A stretch of 64,000 bases of DNA from Vandiemenella viatica (Eukaryota > Arthropoda > Insecta > Orthoptera > Morabidae), in the NCBI GenBank assembly GCA_031002005.1, contig JARYHS010013631.1:61811832-61875831 (forward strand). Reading direction: 5' to 3'. The notes beneath the pieces are model-generated. The model was given only the letters and a program-made list of their open reading frames with translations, was not told where the DNA came from and did no database searches. Made by a program: the position numbers and the translations under genes. Shown here in pieces: positions 55,255-64,000 of the stretch (within the stretch, counting starts at the first letter, position 1; each line of letters begins with the position of its first letter).

Positions 55255-56015
55255 CTCCTGGTTCTATATCATATTTTTGACCCACCTGAGAAATACCTGT
55301 ATTCATCATCCATTTATTTGATTCGTCTTTCGTTTAGTCTTCTATATCATAATTCCAACATATTTAATTCTTCTACAACCTTCACAAACTAGCCTCAAAT
55401 GTCACATCGCTGTTCCTGCTATCAATTTTTCCAATTTTAATTACTATATCGCGGTACGGCGCGAAACAGCCTTTTAATACCTAAACTCTCGCGGGCCCCA
55501 AAGCCTAACATGGGTCAACGACCCTGAAACTAAAATCGCACCAATCACGAAAACAAAAATATTTAAAAGAAATATTTAAAAAATAACAGCACAAGCTATT
55601 ACCGTCCAAGCACACATTCGAATGATTTTCATAGCAGAGAATACCGATTTTATGCTAGAGAAAGTCAGAAAAAATATAACAAATGCTAAACAGACAATGG
55701 CGGTAAAAGGTTCCTAGCAGACAATATCAATACTTTGAAATCTACATTGAAGTATTAACATAGTAATAAGAAAACACAACTATTCTAATTACCTAAACAA
55801 CATAAACACCAAATGAAATAAATAGGAAAATTAAACAAAGATTACAGGTGTTGAAAGGAACAATTATACGTGCGGATATTTATAGGCACTCACTCCCAAC
55901 AAATTCATAATAAGAAGCCACAGTGATAACAGCATCATTTTAGACACTGAGTTAATCATCTTTTATCTCTTGATTACACGCTTTACCGCTTCTAGAGTGT
56001 ATGTCACTATAACCG
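55255..56015. other. No supported feature
   Basis: Unassigned AT-rich DNA. Confidence 0.4.
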
Positions 56016-56029
56016 AAGCCTTGGCCTGT

Positions 56030-56150
56030 TAAAGAAACAATTTCTCCATTCGCCTGGCATGATTTCAGTAAACCATGCAAAACTGAAATTTGGTTGGCTC
56101 GACCGGGTGGAACCCGCACCCTTACGAATATTATGTCCGAATATTACCCA
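56030..56150 (-). mobile_element. SINE-A relic, minus strand
   Basis: ccattcgcctggcatgattt, then cagtaaaccatgcaaaact, aaatttgg and ggaacccgcacccttacgaa match the complement of the SINE-A core at low identity. Confidence 0.55.
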
Positions 56151-56285
56151 TCAGCCTTGACTATTGGTTTTGTAACATCACGTAAGAACAAGTCATAGTT
56201 ACTGAAAGGCATGGAAGAAAATGGAAACCAATGTATTAATGACCTCGATAAACAATCCGAAAAAATGTTGGCTTTTATTATAATT

Positions 56286-56535
56286 ATGGCTTTACTCCTC
56301 GTCGACGTCGAGGTCATTATAGATGGAATAGCTTTGGAGGAAAACTATCAGGATGCAATAGCATTGGAGGACAAGGATCGGGAATGAATTCTGCAATGGC
56401 CTTTTTGAAGGAAGCCTCCCGGCATTCGCCTGGAGTGATTTGGGGAAACCATGGAACACCCAAATCTGGATGCCCGGACGGGGATTCGAACCCGCGTCCA
56501 GAGGCCAGAAACTGCTCACCCACGACGCTCGATGT
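56286..56535 (-). mobile_element. SINE-A copy, minus strand
   Basis: tatggctttactcctcgtcg (tail complement), then gcattcgcctggagtgattt, ggggaaaccatgg, cggggattcgaacccgcgtc and cccacgacgctcg. It carries a local duplication in the 3' part (atagctttggagga / atagcattggagga). Confidence 0.88.
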
Positions 56536-56539
56536 GTTG

Positions 56540-58400
56540 ATTTGTGAAATTCTTTTACGATGCCTTCGTCGTGCTCGAAAATTTCGGAGAGAAAGTGGTC
56601 CACGAATCAATTTGGGGGTGGAGATTGATCATGAAACATCGGTACGTAGAAAATCAGAGAATGGTTTTGATTGAGGAAAATACATTCGAGGGTGGTGCAC
56701 TTGCGTCACTTAAACTACCGTATGTGGCTCGGGAATTTGCCCAAGCATAATTAACCACCAGCATTCAGAAACACGGGCAACTCTACGTCTTCAAGGTTCA
56801 AACCTCGGTCCTGACGTATCAGAGATCCTCATTATGATCTTATGGAGGCTATCATCAATTTTCTATGCAGAGTCTGGAATGGTCCCCTCTTACAACCTCA
56901 AAAAATAAGAGGAGGAACAAATGTTTGCATGGTTTACCTTCTCTGGGGTTATGTTGTCTTTAATGACCCTGGAATGAACATATTTGTGAGGCTAGATAGT
57001 AAGCTAATAATTATCACAGAAGACCCCAATGGATTGTAAGTTGGGAGGACGTTATCCTCTTTAATAAAATGCATTGAGCCTGGAGACCTCACCTCGATAC
57101 ATCGGTCATCTACGGAAATTCCCGATAATAGCCGAAGTATTTGTTACCACAGCGCTGTTTGAATAATCAGCAAAATTCAAATGGACAACTGTGTGTAGTG
57201 ACTTTATTTAAGTATATTTAAGGAAATTGAAATTTCAAATGTATAATTTAATTTGCACTTACATTGCTCAAATAAAGAGTAATTGGAATGCCAGCTAAAG
57301 GTAATTGTTTGTTGTGTACCAAAGATAAAGGTTATAATGCGAAGCAGAGATTTAAAAGGAATAGAATGTGACGTTCGTTTAAATTAAATGTTTACACTAT
57401 GTTTCTGTAGCAGTTAGTGACAGCATAACCTAAGAAGATAACAAAGAGAGAAGCTTATTAAAATCCAGAGGAAGTTCACATGAAAAGTAAGATTTCGCGA
57501 AATATATCAATCAAATAAACGATATTGATTCGTTATTGAAATTATACTTTGCTTATAAAGTTTTTCGTAACAACAAAAATTTTCGTGAAATAAAATCAAA
57601 TGGAGTTATTTAAAAATATCGTAGCGAGATAATCCGAGAATCTAATCAGAGAAAGTTTACTAATATCATGAAAAGTATCAATCAAAAAGATAATAATTAA
57701 TCGTTATTCGTCTACCTTCAGAAACTTTTCCAGGACAAATTCCTACTATCACGATAGCATTAAACTAGTATTATACAGGTTAAATAATTTCAGCACCGTC
57801 ACTTCTATTGACTACACCGTGGCGGGTAATGGCAATGATACTACTTCTTATGCATTAGTAATGATTAAGGAACCAGGAAATACTCTCGAAATGTGGTGAA
57901 TAATGTTTATAATGTTTACAGTACGCATGTAGGGAAAGTGAAAATAATAAATCAGTTAATAGGCTTGTGACATCATTGTACGGAGACAACAAGGTGTTGT
58001 TTTACGCTCTTATTGACAGACTTTAAATTAGCCGCGCGAACCGCCTCTGTCTTCACCTAATTTTACATGGTAATCTTTCTGGATGGAGAATAGCTAACGC
58101 TTTACTTGAAATCCACATCGCGGATGCGTTTATAACTAAATCGAAGTGCATAGAGAAAACTTAAAAGGAGCGACAGGAAAGGTTAAAAATACAGTAAAAA
58201 TTATTGGGGAGCTGTGGATTCGAAATGTGGAGTACTGATCCATATTCAGTCGCCTCAGCGGTGGAACTGTTGGGACGGGTGAATTATCTGCGCAGACTAG
58301 ATAGCGTTCCATCGCAGAAAATTTATCTGTGACAGATTCAGGTTATCAGTAACGTTATGTAGACAGGGGTTATCCATCGTGCTTGCATGTTAGTCTGTTC
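56540..58400. other. No supported feature
   Basis: Unassigned AT-rich DNA. Short ORFs without family signatures. Confidence 0.4.
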
Positions 58401-58404
58401 TGTT

Positions 58405-58625
58405 AAAACCGAGCCTAGTGGGTTAGCGGTTAAGTTAGGGCCTGGCTTTCGGCGTACGTGGATTCGGTTCCCAGTCTGGTCGGTTTTCCATGGTTTTCCG
58501 AAACCATCTCATGCGATTGAAAGAATGGTTCCTTTAGAACATATTTCCCTTTTCGAGTCTTCCGATCCTACAACTTGACACCTCTGTCTGCGCTTTCGTT
58601 AAAGCTGCGTGTCTTCTTCTGTGTT
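58405..58625 (+). mobile_element. SINE-A-related copy, diverged
   Basis: aaccgagcctagtgggttag, then cggttaagttagggcctggc, ggattcggttcccagtctgg, cggttttccatggttttccg and ttaaagctgcgtgtcttctt. The head and core match, but the 3' part is a different subfamily. Confidence 0.65.
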
Positions 58626-59010
58626 GAAATATCTAACAATTATTTTGAAGACTAACTGTTTCCAATTCACTAAACTCAAAGCGCCCATCCCCTTTCCCCA
58701 CCATAGTTCGCTTTCTGTCTCATGCATTTCTTGCTAGTACCTAGGTGACCGATCTTCGCTCGGCATCTTTCGATATCTGTTTAATATGCAAGATTGATTG
58801 AAGTAAAACGTTTTTCTTGAAGGCTTCTTAGGCATTATGAGGGGCACAGTTCCTTGTTCTAACCGAAAAGAAGTTCAGCTAATATTAGTAGGCTTACTGG
58901 TTACCTGAAACTTCTATGAGATGATGTTAGAGCTGTTTCCGAGATACCAAATACAAGAATTGCTTTTTTTTTAATCGTATTACAACTTGAAAAGCAAAAA
59001 AGTTATCTAC
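58626..59010. other. No supported feature
   Basis: Unassigned, just upstream of a helicase remnant. Confidence 0.35.
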
Positions 59011-59015
59011 ATATG

Positions 59016-59422
59016 AAATGTCATCCATATCGCTAGAGCCATTTTCGAGATCATTTGGTTTACCACCTCATAAATTGCTTTTAAACAAAAATGCTATTAT
59101 TATGTTAAATACAAATCTTAATGCTAATTGGGGATTAATTAATGGTGCAAGATTAGTGGTAATTCACTTAGACGGGTACATCATCAGTGTTAAATTAATT
59201 CACTCCGATAAAACTATGCTTACACCTCGCATTATACTTACATCTTCTGATCCAAATGATTTTCTTTCTGTATGTCTTTTTTGTGTAGATCATACCCCTC
59301 AAAAATATCATCTCAACAACCAAATACATATGGTGGTCCTTCCAAATCGAGTTCTACATTTGTGCTGCATTTGTCACTGTAGGAACGTAACAGGTTTCAT
59401 AGAATATTCCAGCAACGCTTAG
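59016..59422 (+). pseudogene. Pif1-type helicase C-terminus, probable Helitron relic
   Basis: SFGLPPHKLLLNKNAIIMLN, then NLNANWGLINGARLVVIHL and MLTPRIILTSSDPNDF match the C-terminal part of Helitron/Pif1 helicases (PPHKL.LK.G..IMLLRNLN...GL.NGTRL, then the IPRI block). The end keeps a trace of the last motif (CRNVTGFIEY), but the expected AMTINKSQGQT segment is missing or scrambled. No Rep domain or upstream helicase motifs are nearby. Confidence 0.65.
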
Positions 59423-60689
59423 GTTACTAACCAAATGTTGAATGACAGAAATATTTTTCTCAACCTGCTGATTATCTCATTTTGCGTTATCCTCACAATA
59501 CATTTTAAACATAAACGTCCCGATTTCTTAAGTCACAACACTTTTGTGCAAAATATTGCCTACGTAATTTTATTGTAACAGAATCCAATCTGATACTAAG
59601 ACATAATAGCTCGAATTAAGAAATAAAATTTAATCACAGTAGTCATTAAAATCTTCTACAAGTTCGACATTAGGTTATATCCACATGTAGATTCAGATTT
59701 CGCATTTTTTTTATGTCTACTTGCTTAGAGTGGTTAGAAGCTTGTTGGAGCTAAATATAATATTTCTGGAAGCACTAGAATGCAATCTGATTGCGCACCG
59801 TACCTTGGGCGGTTTAATTAACAGTGTGTCAATCATTTTGATAAAGCCTTTTTGGCCAATGAACACTTGCTGACTGCATGTGAAATAGAATTTTGCGAAC
59901 AACAATACTGCAATGCGAACAATAGGTTCGTTACGCGTGAAGTAATGAAGCAACTATTTTCAATTATTTCAGTTGGACGGAAACCAAATAATTTCCGCCA
60001 AATGTTTTTTTGTTTTCTGTACTTTCAAAATTATTAAGCTCGATTCATGCAGAGTAATCAGTTTAATTATTTACAAGAAGACTAGGAATGTGATACCATT
60101 GTTACAGGACGATAAACAAATTAGGTCGAATGCACGGAAAAACAGACTCTGAAATGAACTTCATTAAAACGTGGTAATTATATTATTTAATTACACATTC
60201 AGCTGAAGAGGTAATTAACTACACTGCATATAGCATCATTTGATACGAGGATTGTTTGAAAACCTCTTACCCGGCTGCTCTGATTATTCTACGCGTTTTT
60301 TATGTCGTAATGTACAGACAAAATATGAAATTAAGAGATTTTGGAAAGAAAAGGAGATAGTGGCAGAGTCTCACGGAAAACTGAGTCAATATGGTAGGGC
60401 ATTAGCGACATTAGTTAATTTATCAATGGAGGGAACAGTCGAAAGAAAGGAGACAAAGATTAGAATAGGTAAAGAAACTGTTGGTTGCTTTGAGTATATT
60501 GAGATAAGGAGATTAGTTCAGGATGGAAAGTGATGGAATGCTGCACGAAAGGAACAGTGATGAAAAAACTTACACAAAGTAATATTTGCTTTTAACCGAG
60601 TGGTTAAGTAAGTTGACCGAATCTAGCTGGGGAGCTAACCCAAGCGTCATTCGCATCTCCGCCTTAGCATTATTCAACTCCGCAACAGA
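59423..60689. other. No supported feature; one 97-codon ORF of unknown nature
   Basis: 60240-60533 (+) is open for 97 codons (MIRGLFENLLPGCSDYSTRF...) with a charged second half, but no family is recognised. The remainder is AT-rich. Confidence 0.3.
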
Positions 60690-60935
60690 GTAAGCATTTC
60701 CTGTGTGGCAAAAATCAAGTCATGCTTGACGGTAGACGGTGCGCTCCACAGAACATGCCGGCTTATAAAAGGTTGTCTCAGACCATCACCTGTGAGCAAA
60801 GTGGAGATACTAGCTGGCATCGCCCCTGGAGATATACGCCGTGAAGTTTTCACTAGCATGGCAAGGCTTAGGGCGCTACCTCACCGGGACGCCATGGCGA
60901 CGTGGCCAGCTACGCATCCAAGTAGTTACTATTGA
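60690..60935 (+). pseudogene. Non-LTR RT C-terminal fragment (family L-D)
   Basis: KIKSCLTVDGALHRTCRLIK, then GCLRPSPVSKVEILAGIAPG and DIRREVFTSMARLRALPHRD. The pattern (L..aCR.I.GCL.PTPv..l..LAGIAPp.IRR) is typical of the region after the RT domain in several LINE groups. The fragment is cut at or near the 3' end of the Jockey element. Confidence 0.65.
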
Positions 60936-61071
60936 CCGCCGCCGTGAGCATTTTGTGCTTTTCCTTTGGTAAGCAGTTGTGGTGAAGTTTGTTGTCATTA
61001 GACATTTCCTTCAATCTTACAGATTTAGTCACTTTACTGGTGGTTTGCCTTTTGGTTGCTCTTTGTTTTTC

Positions 61072-63764
61072 TCAATTATTAGTTAGAATTGACAGTGGTC
61101 TTTTGTGTTTGTCAAAGGTAGTAAAATACTGGCCAAGATTTGCTATTAGTGGGTTAGTCGACTTTCGTGATGTCCTATAGAAAGATTTGGTAATTTCCAT
61201 AATTCTTTCTTGGAGCATTGGGACACCTGCTGCTTCGTGCAGGTCTGCTGTGGGAAATCGGTTTGGCACATGTAGTGCTCGCCGAAGTGATCTGTTCTGC
61301 ATCGTTTGCAAACGGTTTATTTGGGCCTTGGATGCATATCCCCACACAGGGCACGCATATTCAATCACCGGTCGTATTAGGCTACAGTATACACTGACGC
61401 CGGTGCAGGCTGACAATGAGCTATCCCTGTTGAGTATTGGGTATAACTCTTGTAGCCTAGCTGCCACTTTTCGTCGTGTCTCCTCAATGTGATGTTTCCA
61501 GGTTAGACGAGTGTCCAAAATCACGCCGAGGTATTTAGCTGTGGTTGTCCATTCGATGTCTTCACCATTTAGGTGTAGGTTACGCATGCGGTTTTGCCGA
61601 CGGTCACGCTTCCCCAGGCGCCTGGTCAGCATAATAGCTTGAGTCTTTGTCGAGTTTAAAGTTATTCTCCAACGTCTTGCCCAGGCTTCAGTCTGCTGGA
61701 GGACTTCTTGTAATCTTCTGATTGCAGTGGCTTTATTTCTGTGCGCGGTAAAGAACGCAGTGTCGTCTGCATATAGGGCAGTACGTACTGTGGCTTGGGC
61801 TGGTATATCCGCGGTATATAGATTATACAGTACCGGACCTAGGACCGAACCTTGCGGTACTCCAGCTCTTATGGGGCGGCGACTTGACAGATTATTGCCA
61901 ACCCTCACTTTGAAAGATCTCCCAGATATATAGCACCTGATCAGCTTTACAAGAGGGCCGGGGAAACCCTGGTTATAAAGTTTGAAGAGCAAACCGCTAT
62001 GCCAGCGGAGTCGAATGCCCGTGCGACATCTAGCAATACTAGCGGGCAGTAGCCACGAAAATTGAAGGTAGTAGTGGCACGTTCCACTATTCTCATAATT
62101 TGCTGGCTTGCAGAGTGTCTTTTTTGGAACCCAAATTGAAACTCCGGGATGATATTTTCGGTCCTGATGTGTGCCTCTAGTCTCTTTAGCAATAATCTCT
62201 CGAAGATTTTACTCATTGAGGGGAGCAGGCTGATAGGGCGGTAGTTCTGGGGGAATGTCGTATTCTTCCCAGGTTTTGGCACAGCAACAACTGTAGCCTG
62301 CTTCCTGCATCTTGGATAGTGCTGGCGGCGTAGAACTATGTTAAAGATTTCTGTGAGGTGTTCAATCGCCTGTAATGGAAGGTTCTTCAGTAGTTGGTTG
62401 CTTATATTGTCAATTCCTGGAGCCTTCCTGGGGTGTAGTTTACTCAATATGTTTCGAACTTCGTCAGGTGTGATCTCTTCTATTATGTAGTCGTCGTCCT
62501 CAGCTGCTAGAAAACGGGCAAGTCTTCGGCGGATGTCTGCAGATTCTTCTTCATCATTATCTTGAGAAGGTCTGAATTGCTTCTCAAAGTGGTCCGCCAG
62601 AGCATTGGCCTTGTCTGAGTCGCTAAACACAAGGCCCCTTTCGCCATGAAGTGGGGGCAGTCTGGTACGCCGCTTTGTAAAACGTCGGGTCTCTACCCAA
62701 AGGTTTCCGTCTTTAACGTCTAGGGAGGCCAGACGTGACGACCACTCTCGGTTTCTATGCTCTTCGAGCGCCGCTTTCAGCTCCCGTTGGAGTCGATTTA
62801 GTAACCGCCTTGTTTCAGGGCGCCTGGTTAGTCGCCATTCCTTAGCCACCCTGTTTTTATGTCTTATCTGTGCTAGTAGGTGTGGCGGGAGTTGGCGAGA
62901 CCTGGGTCTTTCAGTTACAGGAGGCGTTGCTGTGTTAGCCGTTCTAAGGATGGTTTTGGAGACCTGTTTGATAGCAGTCTCTATTTGTGTCGCATCTAGG
63001 GGCCTCAGGCGGTGAAGGGATTCCGTGATCTCTTCACGGAAATTCTCCCAGTTGGTCTTGCTGTAGTTCTTTAGGCTGGTAGTTATTGGTCTCCACGGGC
63101 CTACGTCTATATCTATCAGGACTGGAGAGTGTTCTGACGAAAGCCTGTTCATTGTGTGCGCGGAGATGAAGCCCGCAATCCCCCGTGTGATCACAATGTC
63201 CAGGACATCTGGACGACCGCCATTCCAGGGGTGGTGTGTTGGTTCCACTGGGCCCCAGACTAGCAAGTTGCGTCTGACTGCAATCCTGTGGAGCAGCTGT
63301 CCTGCTGGGTTTGTAGTTCTCGAGTGCCAATCAGGGTGTTTCGAATTGAGATCACCCCCGATGATCAGTTTGCCTCGGATTGAAAGAAGACGATCAAAGT
63401 CCTCTGCAATTGGCTGTCTCCGTGGTGGTCTATATGCTGATACTATTGTGACTGGCCCAGTGGTAGTTTCCACTTCTATAGCCCTGATTTCTATCTGGTT
63501 GGTTTGTGGCGACAGTATTTCATGATGAGGGATACCACGCTTTATATATATTGCCACACCTCCTCCTGCAGTTGGCCTGTCATTCCGATAGCAGCAATAG
63601 TTGGCTACTGTGGCGTTAAGGCCTTGTTTGAGGTGGGTTTCTGAGACAAGGTAAATATCTACATCCTCATCACGCAGAAATTGCCTAAACTCTCCAAGTT
63701 GTTGTCGGATGCCATTGGCATTCCATACACACAGAGATAAACCTTGTATATGTGTCCTATTCAT
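61072..63764 (-). pseudogene. Jockey ORF2: endonuclease + reverse transcriptase, one frameshift
   Basis: About 897 codons from ATG 63764 to the stop at 61072. The APE-type endonuclease (residues about 10-220) has WNANGI (14-19), SETHL with Glu42, GGDLNSKHPDW with Asp138 and Asn140, RPDVLDIVIT and SEHSPV with His212. The RT follows, with PNPGK-like AVPKPGKN, NYRPISLLPSMSKIFERLL, FQFGFQKRHSASQQ, LLDVARAFD (motif A), AGVPQGSVLGPVLYNLYTAD (motif B), ALYADDTAFF (motif C), KYLGVILDTRLTWKHHIEE and RPVIEYACPVWG. A single missing base near 62005, just after motif A, shifts the frame. The second segment is otherwise open from there to 61072. Expected activities are target nicking and target-primed reverse transcription. 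Confidence 0.93.
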
Positions 63765-64000
63765 TATTGGTCATGGATTTCTCTGATTGTTCGGCTGCTG
63801 GAACCGTCTTAACTGCGGTCTTTATATCCGCGGCGAGCTGGTCAAACTTGGCGAGGAGAGACGTCAACATATTGAGTAGGCTACCTACTATGTTTAATAG
63901 ATGGTCCATCGTGCCGCTGTTATTTGCTGATTGAGGTGTGGGCGAGTGTTGGCATTTCTGGCAGGTTTCTTGAGAGTTTGCCTTCTCCGCTGCCGTTTGC
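63757..64000 (-). CDS. Jockey ORF1 (gag-like), C-terminal part
   Basis: Open from the window edge to TAG at 63757-63759, about 80 codons. It contains QETCQKCQHSPTPQ and a leucine-rich amphipathic stretch LLNIVGSLLNMLTSLLAKFD, a usual feature of Jockey ORF1 C-termini. The stop overlaps the ORF2 start: ATG of ORF2 at 63764-63762 and TAG of ORF1 at 63759-63757 share 8 nt (ATGAATAG) in different frames. This suggests coupled termination-reinitiation. The N-terminal half and most zinc knuckles lie beyond the window. Confidence 0.7.
   Translation of the reverse strand, partial: QTAAEKANSQETCQKCQHSPTPQSANNSGTMDHLLNIVGSLLNMLTSLLAKFDQLAADIKTAVKTVPAAEQSEKSMTNNE

Larger units (their letters stand above)
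60936..64000 (-). mobile_element. Jockey-type non-LTR retrotransposon, 5' end outside window
   Basis: The minus-strand element contains the end of ORF1, all of ORF2 (endonuclease and RT, one frameshift) and a 3' UTR that ends near 60936-60990. No clear poly(A) was seen there, so the 3' boundary is inferred from the neighbouring L-D LINE fragment. GC content is higher than in the surroundings. The near-intact coding frames mark it as one of the youngest insertions here. Confidence 0.85.

Overview
This window looks like about 64 kb of intergenic or intronic DNA from a large, AT-rich, repeat-dense arthropod genome, most likely a hemimetabolous insect. The evidence is the eukaryotic transposon mix (Tc1, mariner, Tigger/pogo, several hAT families, a PIF/Harbinger-like element, Helitrons, Jockey and other non-LTR retrotransposons, tRNA-derived SINEs), the low gene density, poly(A) and TA-rich tracts, and a fixed 1000-N scaffold gap (9730-10729). 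The insect assignment is inference. No bacterial operon, CRISPR, phage or recognisable virus sequence was seen, and no host gene could be named. The best host-exon candidates are 9484-9655 (+), with weaker ones at 1-211 (-) and 20957-21174 (-). An unidentified 100-codon ORF lies at 5427-5729 (-).

Layout. 0-5.4 kb: mostly unassigned AT-rich DNA with one CpG-rich patch. 5.4-7.6 kb: a long palindrome whose two arms both carry the start of the same ORF, interrupted by a complete Tc1 element with perfect 27-bp terminal inverted repeats and an open 340-aa transposase. 8.3-8.9 kb: the 3' end of a LINE. 10.8-11.1 kb: a C-rich inverted-repeat element. 11.4-17.9 kb: a nested stack. A decayed Tigger is split by a Harbinger-like element (TTA duplication). 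That element contains a LINE remnant and a hAT element (8-bp duplication), and the hAT contains a SINE. A Helitron sits in the Tigger 3' flank and a LINE 3' end abuts its right terminus.

18.5-27 kb: a decayed LINE broken by a SINE and a hAT MITE, a 650-bp foldback, a Tc1 relic, and a 3.5-kb hAT-like element containing a LINE scrap and a second SINE family. 31-35.6 kb: two related minus-strand Helitrons whose interiors are tandem arrays of a module that other Helitrons here carry once, near their 5' end. 36-45 kb: SINEs, an R1/LOA-like LINE tail, and a 2.56-kb hAT (8-bp duplication) with 91-bp subterminal tandem repeats and an internal Helitron. 46.3-47.6 kb: a mariner pseudogene with TA duplications. 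48-60 kb: scattered SINEs, RT and helicase remnants, and another Helitron. 60.9-64 kb: a nearly intact Jockey-type retrotransposon on the minus strand, running off the right edge.

The genes here do not form a cellular pathway. They are autonomous (Tc1, Jockey, once Tigger and mariner) and non-autonomous (SINEs, MITEs, short Helitrons) mobile elements inserted into one another. The insertion order can be read from target-site duplications. The most unusual points are the Helitron-derived tandem arrays, the tRNA-like box A/B module in all three short Helitrons, the palindrome with duplicated ORF starts, and a covarying 3' hairpin in one LINE family. All boundaries were read by eye and no database was consulted.
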